From: Girardinichthys multiradiatus
Lineage: Eukaryota > Chordata > Actinopteri > Cyprinodontiformes > Goodeidae
Length of the DNA stretch: 64,000 nucleotides
Reading direction: 5' to 3'
NCBI RefSeq assembly: GCF_021462225.1
Contig: NC_061805.1
Coordinates: 51,536,854-51,600,853, forward strand
Made by a program: the position numbers and the translations under genes. The notes under the pieces were generated by a model. The model was not told where the DNA came from. It saw only the letters and a program-made list of their open reading frames with translations, and did not search any database. This document shows positions 1 through 9,865 of this stretch, piece by piece (the first letter of the stretch is position 1; every line of letters starts with the position of its first letter).

Positions 1-626
1 TTACTAATGTATAACAGAGTACTAAGGCCATTGTAGTTACTGTAAAAGAATAAAAGTAACGTGGCGAAGGAGGTCACCATGCCTTTGCAGTTAAAGAAAG
101 AGATGTCATTCTGATACAGAAGAAGAACCTGAAAGTGTCAATTACACTTTGGAAAATATCCAGATGCACAGCTCCTAAATTTACCACTTAAACCTCAGAA
201 GATGTCTGGCATTATTTGTTGCAAATGTCTGACTTTATAATTCAGAAAACATTGTTTTTTTTTCTTACAAATATTTAACTCAGAAAATAACCTAGTTTTA
301 ATATCGTAAATTTATGCCTTTAGTCATGAAAAATATGTTTTCTTGCAAACTACAAATATCAAAGCTTTTTGTTGTAAATATGCAAAATTAATCTAGAAAT
401 GACTTTTTTGCCATAAAGATCCTTTTGCATGTCTATATTAGTTTTTAAAAAAATATCTACATTTATCCTAATACTCTGTCATACTAATGCTGTCTTAACT
501 TGAACCATAGTTGAACCATGTAACATAATGTTGGAATGTTCATCGTTTGGCCACCAGAGGGCAGCAGACTACAGAAACTTGGTGAGATGTTTTTCTTCCT
601 GTCTTGATGATGTGTTGTCCTGCTGC
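1..626. other. AT-rich stretch, no gene seen
   Basis: No supportable coding region, RNA gene or repeat was recognised. The sequence is AT-rich. It directly precedes a hexokinase-like exon relic, so it may be remains of a hexokinase intron, but no earlier hexokinase exon could be found in it. Confidence 0.4.
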
Positions 627-781
627 TTTGAGAAGATGATCAGTGGGATGTTCTTGGGGGAAATTGTTTGGCTGTTGCTGATAAAGCTGACGGAGGAGAA
701 GCTGCTGTTTAAAACTGAGGCATCTGCTGCTCTGTTTACTCCCGGAAAGTTCAAGACAAGGTTCATCTCTGAGATTGAAGA
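627..781 (+). pseudogene. Hexokinase-like exon relic (C-terminal hexokinase domain)
   Basis: The reading frame starting with Phe-Glu-Lys-Met reads FEKMISGMFLGEIV, then LLFK, a TPGKF motif and RFISEIEE. This is the order of the well-known hexokinase segment (EKMISGMYLGEIVR ... LLF ... TRG/TPG-FET-F-SEIE) that follows the glucose-binding lobe in vertebrate hexokinases. A GT follows at 782. Read as a donor, it leaves a two-base partial codon that the next relic exon at 1667 would complete. No clean AG acceptor is visible before the exon, Trp replaces the usual Arg after GEIV, and no other hexokinase exons were found nearby. It is most likely a decayed duplicate rather than part of a working gene. 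Family assignment rests on motif recognition only; HK1, HK2 and glucokinase are not distinguished. Confidence 0.6.
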
Positions 782-805
782 GTAGATGTTTGTTCAATGT
801 TTAAT

Positions 806-1582
806 CCAATTCAATTCAGTTTATTTATATAGCGCCAATTCACAACACATGTCGTCTCAAGGTTCTTCACAACAGTCAGGTTCATACATTCCAGTTAATC
901 CTAATCATTGAACAGTTCAGTCAGATTCAGTTATTTATTCAAATTGGATAAAAAGTTTTTCTATCTAAGGAAACCCAGCAGATTGCATCCAGTCAGTGAC
1001 TTGCAGCATTCACTCCTCCTGGATGAGCATGTAGAGACAGTGGACAGTCACTGGCGTTGACTTTGCAGCAATCCCTCATACTGAGCATGCATGTAGCGAC
1101 AGTGGAGAGGAAAAACTCCCTTTTAACAGGAAGAAACCTCCAGCAGAACCAGAACCAGGCTCAGTGTGAGCGGCCATCTGCCACGACCGACTGGGGGTTT
1201 GAGAGAACAGAGCAGAGACACAAAGAGAACAAAGAAGCACTGATCCAGGAGTACTTTCTATGGGAAGGAAAAGTAAATGTTAATGGATGTAGCTCCTTTA
1301 GTCATTTCATCTAGAAAGAAAGAACAGATAAACTCTGAGCCAGTTTTCAAGGTTAGAGTCTGAAAGAGAGCACATAGAGTTAGTTACAGTAGAAGCTCAG
1401 TCAGTAGCCATGTCTAGGAGAGAGAAAGGGTTAAACACTAAAAGACAGGGCCATGTGGATCATCGGTAGAAGGTGAGCATTAAGTTGTTGTCAGCAGAAG
1501 CTCAGACGATGCCCCTCTCCAGAAAGGTGTCACAGGTAGACACAGAGTCAGGCCAGGTGTAGCTTCTAGGAAGAGAAAAGAG
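806..1582 (-). repeat. 5'-truncated L2-type LINE, 3' end only
   Basis: This is the reverse complement of the 3' non-coding end of the L2-type LINE seen at 41.3-42.05 kb. It runs from the CAATTCAATTCAGTTTAT terminus through the conserved 'CAGAACCAGAACCAGG' block to the 'GAAGCTACACCTGGCC' block, where similarity stops. It carries no reverse-transcriptase sequence, as expected of target-primed insertions that abort early. It begins about 25 bp after the first hexokinase-like exon relic and so lies in what was that gene's intron. The 85-residue frame inside it (1057-1314) recurs in the other L2 copies and is not a gene. Confidence 0.85.
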
Positions 1583-1666
1583 GTCATTTAAGGGTCATTA
1601 TTAACCAGATTTATTTCTTATTAACCTCTCTGTGGTGATTTATGTCTGTGTGTGTTGATTTTTCAG

Positions 1667-1778
1667 GCTGGAAAGTGGTCTGGAAAATGCCAAACAGATT
1701 CTGACTAAACTGAATCTGAAGTGGAATTTGGTTGATGCCCGCGTGGTGCCACCCGTCTGTAACACCATCTCCTCCAGA
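1667..1778 (+). pseudogene. Second hexokinase-like exon relic
   Basis: A TTTTTCAG acceptor precedes the exon. Adding the two-base remainder from 780-781 gives an in-frame segment reading LESGLENAKQILTKLNL, then VDARVV, VCNTISSR. This matches the hexokinase region after SEIEE (the AK-IL--LGL block, then V--VC--IS-R). Similarity stops after the Ser-Ser-Arg, so the remainder of the domain (Cys-Ala-Ala-Leu and the phosphate-binding loop) is missing. Together with 627-781 this is two consecutive exons in correct order and compatible phase. That argues for decay of a spliced gene copy rather than a processed pseudogene. Confidence 0.55.
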
Positions 1779-2394
1779 TTAAGGAACATTCTGGCTTTAA
1801 AAAGAGTTACAGTTACTGAACATAATTTGAAGTTCAGGTCTTTAAGAAAAGGAAGCTATGAAAGACCAGGCACAGAAATGCATCATTATTCAGTTGCAGA
1901 GAAAAACAGCAAAATTATCTAGATTTCCTCAAAGCATATAGATGATTATTAGTATTTATTAAGATGAACAAGTCTTGTGGTGTTACTGAAATGTATTAAC
2001 ATTTTGCTAATACAGTGCATTAGTCTAAAATTCAACAGAAATCTCCACTAGCATTTTTTTTTTTTTATTAGGGTGAGAATTTCCTCAAACACATTTAAAT
2101 TATTCATTTGTCACATTCATGATTCAAGCATCAGCTGCTGGAGGAATCAATTGGCTGATCTGATCATTTCCAGGTAAAGAGTTTAAATTATATCTGGGTT
2201 ATTATATAAAGTGGTGTTTTTCAACCATAAGCTTTAGTTGAACTGCAACTCATCTGAATCAGGTGTGTTAAAGCAGGGAACCACCTAAAACTGCAGTGGA
2301 GTCCTTTCCATGTCCTCAAGTGGGGTAACTACAACATCCAACATATAAACTGGTGACATTTTACACACTGGTGATATTTATTTAAAAAACAAAC
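1779..2394. other. No feature recognised
   Basis: AT-rich sequence downstream of the hexokinase relic. An open frame at 1728-1922 merely extends the relic exon and has no recognisable content. Confidence 0.4.
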
Positions 2395-2727
2395 TTGTCA
2401 TGCCAGCTTGTGTTTTGAGTTTTTGAGTTTGAGTTTTTGTTAAATTACCTGTTCTAGTCCTTTGCTTTCTGTCTCCCTGCAACCCAAACCCACACCTGTT
2501 CTGTGTTTTCCCCTGATTGTCTGGTGCAACGTATCATTGGTTCCCCCTGCTGTCCAGTTCTGTATTTAAGCCCGTTTGTTGACTTTGTTCCCCGCTGGTT
2601 CCTTGTGTTTGTGTGTGATCGCTTGCTACCCCGTCTGTGTCCTGGCATGAGCATTAAAGACTCATCTTACCTGCAAAAAGGAGTTCTTCTCTGCACTTTG
2701 GTCCGACCACAAACCGCATTATGACAA
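2395..2727 (+). repeat. Short dispersed element with TTGTCAT inverted ends
   Basis: The segment starts TTGTCATGCC and ends ATTATGACAA, so its termini are short inverted repeats. Inside are a TATA-like stretch (TGTATTTAAGCCC) and an ATTAAA near the right end, the layout of a promoter-bearing non-autonomous element or a short LTR. The pyrimidine-rich text ('CCCCTGATTGTCTGG') resembles a type of dispersed teleost repeat. The family cannot be named from sequence alone. The open frames inside (2454-2654, 2503-2724) are not genes. Confidence 0.45.
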
Positions 2728-5194
2728 CTCTACTACAAAGCAGAAGCAGGAAGTAATTTTTACATTGTAAATTGTCCTGCATGTGTCACGTTCCTGGGTT
2801 TGGCAGCAATAATAAGACAGCTGAGATTATTTACAGAGAGTCAAGTGAAAATGAAAGTCAATTCACGGCTCTTCAAAGAAAAGAAGGCAATAAATCTGCT
2901 TTAAATCCATCAAATGCACTCCATGACGCTCAAATTCATTCTATTATCCAGTTTATCCCAGTAAAATACAAGCAAATGCACATTATATCTGGCTAAAACA
3001 ATCCAAGAAAGACATTTTCAAAAGAAGATGAGACTAGATAAATATCTATTATTGGACGTGACAATCAAATTTTCCTAAGAAAAAGTTTACAAATGTGAAG
3101 GGCTTAGGCTGCATAACCAGTTATTAATCAACAGACGGTTTCGAGCATAAATGGAGTATAAATGGAGTATGTTAATTAATTAGAAACATAAAAATGAATG
3201 TAAAGACCGTCTTCAACATGCTGTTTTATGAATTCAAAAGTTTTTCTCACTGGTGTAACAAAAGGAACAGGCACAAGGGAGTAACCACCTTTGTTCAACA
3301 CCGGATCTGCAGTGGGGTTAAACACTGATGGTCCAGTAATGTGAGCTTGATCCGTTTCATCTGTGATTCCCATCTGACTATTCTGCATAAAAAATACTAT
3401 GTCTGCATAGTCCGTATAAAACCTCGGTTCTTAAACATACATATTCATACTAACTGTTATATCATTGCATCCTTTTATTAGTTTCAGTTTAATTAAACTT
3501 TGCTTATTTTAACACTTTTTTGTAGTTTTTTTCCTTATTCTTTTAATTTTTACTTAGTAGTTTAATTGAATGTTACTGGCCTTGTTAAAGAGTTTCTTGA
3601 CTAAAGTATTTTAACTGGAGATTGAAGAATTGTGTTAATAAATGCTTGTATTGTAGAGTTTATTCTGTATATGTGTGCAGTGCTTTCTGCTTGAGAACGC
3701 CAGTACACAAATTCACTTCATCTGTTCTATAATATTCTATATTTTAAATTGTTCCTTAATATCACACCTCACCAGGCAGGTTTTCATAAAACAATATCTG
3801 ACAGAGACTGAGGGCTGCTTGGCTGTCATTTCCTGATAATGTGGTGGTGCCCCATCTTGATTATTTAGATGAAAATGAACTCATTTTGTTAATAATCGCG
3901 TTTGACACTAATAAATATGCGCAACACGGTATGGTTTTAAATAATATCAGTCATTTGTGGGTTGCTAATAATTTTTGTCTCGCAGCTAAAGGAGTTGAAG
4001 AAACCTTAATCACGAGGAAGGATATCTGGGCCCCTGCTTTCATGTAGTTTTCTTAAAGATAAATGACTTGGACTGTTTCCTCTTTCCTGAACTGAAGATG
4101 TGTCACACCCACACTTAACCGATATGAACGCCCTTGTAGTGCCTTCGGCAGTCTGCAGTTATTAAAGCAAACACAAAGTATGTGAACTTACATATTTCTT
4201 TACTTGCGTCAGGCCATGAGTTATTTCAATGTAACCTATACAGAGATGAAAAGATTTGTCAATATGATATTCAGATCTCAGATTGCAACGATTAATTTTG
4301 TTCTTTTAAGTGGGGAATACCTAAAAGTAGATTAATGAGGTTCTGTCTTATTCTAACTGAGATTTAAATTTAATTTAAGATCATATAAAACTGTCCTTAG
4401 TCATTCACAGTAAAATCATTCTGTAGGTGATTTTCTTCTACCAAATTCAATTTAAATTGGGCATAAAAGTTTCATTCATTAGATCAGTGTACATGTATTC
4501 AGAATATTCATTTTAGCCTTTAAATTATCACTGAACACAGATTTACTCTTCAGTAGACTGTAACAGCTGAAATGACACGAAACGTTTGAGGAACATTGCT
4601 TGCTTTTCATAGCTACTGCTTTTGGGCCAGATAAGGATTGCACTCTAAAAACTAGGCAACTTGATTGCTAACTGTGATTTCCTCTGTTCAAACTATATGG
4701 GATGTCCTTCAGGACTTTTATGCAGGATTACAGGGGTTGATCAATAAATTACAAGAAAAATCAAACGCAATTTTATTTATAAAGCACAAAAAACAAGCTC
4801 TGAGGCCAAAGTGATCTGCAAATAAAAGCAAAATCATATTTTACAAGGTGTGTCTATAATTGTGCCTGTTGCGATTGTATTAAATGGGGAATAAAATTAA
4901 AACCAGAAGCTATCTAAAAAAATAGTTTTTTCTAAGAAATGCACTTAATATCTTTATCAGTTTCACGAAGTTTGCCAATTCAATTCAGTTTAGAGAACTT
5001 CTTTGTTCAAAAGAAAAGACGGAAACTGAAGATGAAAAGTTATGCATCAGAAAATGGTTTATCGTTTCATACATGGCAGCTCCTTTAACAATTGACATAT
5101 ACATATATATTGTGTCAAGTGATTCTAATTTCTGCCTTATGCAGAAAGCCTACAGTATATATATATTTGCATCCATATTTGCCCCCAGTGCCTC
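2728..5194. other. Intergenic, no supported gene
   Basis: About 2.5 kb of AT-rich DNA. Short open frames (for example 3841-4047 on plus and 3176-3388 on minus) show no recognisable motif and no splice context, so none is called. Nothing repeat-like was recognised with confidence. Confidence 0.4.
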
Positions 5195-7000
5195 CCTAGA
5201 TTATTAAGGGCTTTATATGTGAGGAGGAGAATTTTAAATTCTGTTCTGGATTTAACAGGGAACCAATGAAGGGAAGCTAAAATAGGAGAAATATGATCTC
5301 TCTTTTTAATTTTCATCAGAACTCTTGCTGCAGCATTTTGAATCAGCTGAAGGCTTTTAACTGCATTTTGAGGACATCCTGATAGTAAAGAATTACAATA
5401 GTCCAGCCTTGAAGTAACAAATGCATGGACTAGTTTTTCAGCATCACTCCTAGACAGGATATTTCTAATTTTGGCAATGTTCCAGAGGTGAAAGAAGGAA
5501 ATCTTAGAAACCTGTTTAATATGGGATTTAAATGACATGTCCTGGTCAAAGTTAACACCAAGGTTTTTTACTTTATTACCGGAGGTCAATTTAATGCCAT
5601 CCAGGTTAAGTGATTGACTAAGCAGTTTCTTTTTTAAGACTCCGGTCCAAAGACGGCAACTTCTGTCTTGTCTGAATTTAGAAGTAGAAAATTTAACGTC
5701 ATCCAAGTTTTTATGTCTTCAAGACATGCTTGTAGTCTATCTAACTGGTTGGGTTCATCAGGATTTATGGATAAGTAAAGCTGAGTATCATCAGCATAAC
5801 AGTGAAAATTTATTCTATGCTGCCTGATAATTTGACCTATTGGAAGCATATATATAGTAAAGAGAATTGGCCCAAGTACTGAACCCTGTGGTACTCCACA
5901 ATTAACCCTGGAGTTTAAAGATGATTTATCATTTACATGAACAAACTGGAATCTGTCAGACAGATAAGATTTAAACCAGCCTAGCGCTGTTCCCCTGATC
6001 CCTACAGCATATTCCAGCCTTTCTAAGAGAATATTATGGTTGACTGGATCAAATGCAGCACTGAGATCTAACAGAACCAGAACAGACACAAGTCCATTAT
6101 CTGAGGCCATAAGAATATCATTAGTGACTTTCAGCAGAGCTGTTTCAGTGCTATGATGAGCTCTGAAACCTGACTGAAACTCTTCAAACAGGTCATTGTT
6201 GTATAAATGTTCACACATTTGATTAGCAACTATTTTCTCAAGAATTTTAGATAAGAATGGAAGATTGGATATAGGTCTGTAATTTATTAAGTCATCTCGA
6301 TCAAGTGAAGGTTTCTTAAGTAAAGGTTTAATTACAGCTACCTTAAAAGCCTGTGGTTCTGATCCATTTACTAAAGATAGATTAATCATATCTAAAATGG
6401 GGCTGGTAATCAGAGGGAACACTTCCTTAAATAATTTGGTTGGGATTGTGTCTAACATACAAGTTGAAATAAAAGAATCCCATAAAGTCATGGCTGCTGA
6501 GAGCTAAGGGAATGGATGGCTCAACAGAGCTATGACTCTGTGTAAGTTTAGCAACTGTACTAAAGAGAAACCTAGGATTATTCTTGTTCTCTTCTATTAA
6601 TGATAAGAAATAAGCTGTTCTAGCTTGGTGAAGTGTCTTTTTATACAACAATAGGCTATTTTTCCAGATTAAGTAGGAATCCTCTAGGTGTGTAGAGCGC
6701 CAATTTCTCTCCAATTTTCTAACATTGTGCTTTAAAGTACGCAGCTCTGAATTAAACCAAGGAGCCTCCTATGAATGATTACCTTCTTTTTCAAGGGGGC
6801 TGCATTGTCTAATGAATCACGCAATGATGAAGAAACACTATGAACAAAAGAATCAATTTGTGAAGGGGCAGAAACAGAATTATTGTCCTCCACTGTGTAT
6901 TGTGTGATAATCAGGAAATCAAAAGTGGAGCAGATTCTTTAAAGGTTGTTACAGCATCGCCTGATAATGATCTACTATAATGAAATTTTCTTTCAGGTGT
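5195..7000 (-). pseudogene. L2-type LINE, reverse-transcriptase portion
   Basis: The minus strand encodes an L2-clade reverse transcriptase in three overlapping broken frames (6714-6427, 6491-5634, 5706-5137). Visible motifs are [19 protein letters not shown] (RT motif 1), [26 protein letters not shown] (catalytic Asp block), GVPQGSVLGPILF and YADDTQLY (the F/YADD catalytic pair), then the thumb region and a LHWFPVKSR-EFKILLLTYKAL end. The frame breaks near 5640-5700 and 6430-6490, and both the 5' part (endonuclease) and the 3' tail are missing, so it is dead. The left edge falls within the 'CTTAATAATCTAG' block, which locates the 3' truncation. The right edge is approximate. Confidence 0.9.
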
Positions 7001-7194
7001 GGATTAGTTTCAAGATTAGTTTCACTTCACAATCAACATTCAAGCATGATTCCAGTCAGACCTGTATGATATAGAAGCTGCTTGATTAGTACGTCTGACA
7101 AGATGAGTTAGGCTCAAATTTCTGAATAAGCATCACATCGTGTGCAATCTACAGAAACTCAAGAGCAGATTAGAAACAAGGTTATTAGTTAATT

Positions 7195-7500
7195 AGCCTG
7201 GAAAGTGGTACAAAGCCATTTAAAAGGCTTTGGAACTCCACTGAACCACAATAAGCGCCATTATCCGCAAATGGAGAAGATAAGGAACAAGAGTGAAGTT
7301 CCTCATAAGTGTACAGCCGACCTAATTACTCCAAAAGTACATCAACAACTCAACCAGGAGATCACAAAAGAGTCTCCATGGGAGAGTTCTAAAGCAAAAA
7401 CCACTGCTGAGCAAAAATAACATGAAGACTCATCTAAAATTAGCTCACTTAATGATCAGACTATGCAAGCCTCTGACAAGCTCTTGAATTGAGGTCTTTA
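7195..7500 (+). pseudogene. Tc1-like transposase relic (N-terminal DNA-binding part)
   Basis: Interrupted frames read like the paired-type helix-turn-helix of Tc1 transposases: a YKAI..AL segment, a TTISAIIRKW segment matching the usual T-RAII-KW, then SVQPT for the GRP-T linker hook, and ITPK and QEITK for the second helix-turn-helix. Several stops and at least one frame change are present. No catalytic domain follows. It is a decayed fragment. Confidence 0.55.
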
Positions 7501-7857
7501 TTACATGAGAAAGTTTGAGAGTTTGATGAGTCACATGGGGACAGGAGGTGGATCGGCTGGTGCACTGGTACGGTCAGAACTACCTGGAGCTTAGCCGGTT
7601 CAAGTCTGTCAAGATAACAGTAGACTTCTGGAGAACTCCATAACATATTCATATATACATATTCAGTATATTTTAACAAAACTGAAACTTTTATTGGCAT
7701 TTTAAGTCTTGCTTTTTTACTGTAAAACTAAAATTATGTAGAATTTCTGCAAGTGTGTACCATGGTTCACTAAGGTTCATAACTAACTTTATCTCCATTA
7801 CTCATCACCATACACTCCTCAATAAAGTTAACATGATGCCATCAAAATGGATGCCAT

Positions 7858-8579
7858 GATCTTCAAATAATAGATGTTCTTCAGTTCCACGTTCTTCAAA
7901 TAATAGATGTTCTTCAGTTCCACGTTCTTCAAATAATAGATGTTCTTCAGTTCCACGTTCTTCAAATAATAGATGTTCTTCAGTTCCACGTTCTTCAAAT
8001 AATAGATGTTCTTCAGTTCCACGTTCTTCAAATAATAGATGTTCTTCAGTTCCACGTTCTTCAAATAATAGATGTTCTTCAGTTCCACGTTCTACAAATA
8101 ATAGATGTTCTTCAGTTCCACGTTTTTCAAATAATAGATGTTCTTCAGTTCCACGTTCTTCAAATAATAGATGTTCTTCAGTTCCACGTTCTTCAAATAA
8201 TAGATGTTCTTCAGTTCCACGTTCTTCAAATAATAGATGTTCTTCAGTTCCACGTTCTTCAAATAATAGATGTTCTTCAGTTCCACGTTCTTCAAATAAT
8301 AGATGTTCTTCAGTTCCATGTTCTTCAAATAATAGATGTTCTTCAGTTCCACGTTCTTCAAATAATAGATGTTCTTCAGTTCCACGTTCTTCAAATACTA
8401 GATGTTCTTCAGTTCCACGTTTTTCAAATAATAGATGTTCTTCAGTTCCATGTTCTTCAAATAATAGATGTTCTTCAGTTCCACGTTCTTCAAATAATAG
8501 ATGTTCTTCAGTTCCACGTTCTTCAAATAATAGATGTTCTTCAGTTCCACGTTCTTCAAATAATAGATGTTCTTCAGTT
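7858..8579. repeat. 33-bp minisatellite, about 22 copies
   Basis: A head-to-tail array with unit CGTTCTTCAAATAATAGATG followed by TTCTTCAGTTCCA (33 bp). Copies are nearly identical, with a few single-base variants (CGTT>TGTT, TTCTTC>TTTTTC, AATAAT>AATACT). Since 33 is a multiple of three, the minus strand shows long artificial frames of an 11-residue repeat (VELKNIYYLKN). These are broken by the unit's occasional variants and are not a gene. There are no unique spacers, so this is not a CRISPR. Confidence 0.97.
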
Positions 8580-9785
8580 TGTTGTTTCTCAAAGTTGGAA
8601 CTGAACTAGGGAAGAATTAGTTCCAGTTTTCAATTAACTACAAACTAATCTTCAACTTAAACTCTAGTGACACTGAATGAGTCTAAATCTCTACTGAAGC
8701 CATTGCAGTGTAGTACATTTGTGTGGAAGTGTTTTATATAAATAAAGTATTTAATGTAATTGGTATTTCTTTACTGTTTTCAGTAATGTAACTGTGTTAC
8801 TGCCTCCTTGGCCAGGTCTCTCTTGTAAAATAGATATTTAATCTCAGTGGGATTAACCTGATGAAATAAAGGCTTAATAAATACTGCCTCCCCTCACCAT
8901 CCTGTATAACACTGTGTATCGGGACCTGAGATGGTTCTCACACGTAGAAGAAGAAGGCCAGGAATGTACTTACTGCTGTAACTAAGAATGCAGAACGGTT
9001 TACACTTTTACCTTCATTTCTAAAATCCAGCTGTGACTCCATGCCTCATTTGAAAGCTATTTAAGCTATGTCTTACTCACACAGGGAAGATGGAGTTATT
9101 AATTGCCTTCAGTGGGGAGGACTTCCTCTTCCTTCTATTGATTCTCTTCAAAACTAGTCTCTTCAAAGAAAACTTTTTCAGACGGACATTTTTACCCAAA
9201 ACAATTGACCTAATCATCAATGCCTTTTTAAGTTGCTCTCTTTCTATTATTCTTCTGAACTTGTTTGAAAAAGCTGCCACATCTGGTGCTGCAGATACAT
9301 TTTTGTGATTAATAACACTGAACTTTCCAGACTAACAGAAACAAGTATTACATGCAAGAAAAGATTTGATCCAATAAAAAAATGAAAGCAATTCATCTGA
9401 ACAAGTTTTTTTCATTATCAAACCGTTACCTTTTAAAACAATACAAACAATTCTTCAAGATGATTTCTTTTCTGTGACCAGAAAGGTTTCTAAGAATATT
9501 TGAGGTCACCAGAAAAAAAACATCTATTGAAATTAGGATTTTCTGTTAAAAAGGATCAGCTTTTCTTAGGCAGGAGGCAATGTTTGCTGTTTTCAGATCC
9601 ATATGTAAAATGCTGTTTACAAGACAATGATGTCAATATAAATCAAATTATTCAAACTTGTTTTGTTTTTTGTTAAAATTGTATTTTAGCAAAACGTAAA
9701 ATGATATTTAAAAAAATGGGAGGAGACTGAAACGTGACATACAAGCCAAACTGGCTGAGCTCAAACAGTAATTTCACTTGTAGAG
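8580..9785. other. Intergenic, upstream of the LU-mucin gene
   Basis: No gene recognised. Open frames at 9077-9308 on both strands overlap each other; the plus one is hydrophobic but matches nothing known. The final part is the probable promoter region of the gene at 9866. Confidence 0.4.
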
Positions 9786-9792
9786 TATAAAA
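9786..9792 (+). promoter_or_regulatory. TATA box of the LU-mucin gene
   Basis: TATAAAA stands 80 bp before the ATG at 9866. A start about 25-30 bp downstream, near 9815, would leave a 5' untranslated leader of about 50 bases. Position and sequence are seen; function is inferred. Confidence 0.6.
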
Positions 9793-9865
9793 GGTGTTGT
9801 AAAGATCTCAGATCAGTATAGAAGTAAGAGGACAACTGATCTGCAGGACCCAAGGGAATATAACA

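Noticed and set aside
1057..1314. 85-residue frame recurring at 41546-41806 and 50379-50606
   Set aside because: It is the 3' non-coding end of the L2-type LINE in each case.
7858..8579. CRISPR-like array
   Set aside because: Repeats are directly adjacent with no unique spacers, in a vertebrate genome.
7828..8592. Minus-strand frames with an 11-residue repeat
   Set aside because: Product of a 33-bp minisatellite; frames start and stop at random unit variants and there is no gene context.
9077..9308. Small hydrophobic protein
   Set aside because: Open frames on both strands, no signal or family motif, no promoter context.
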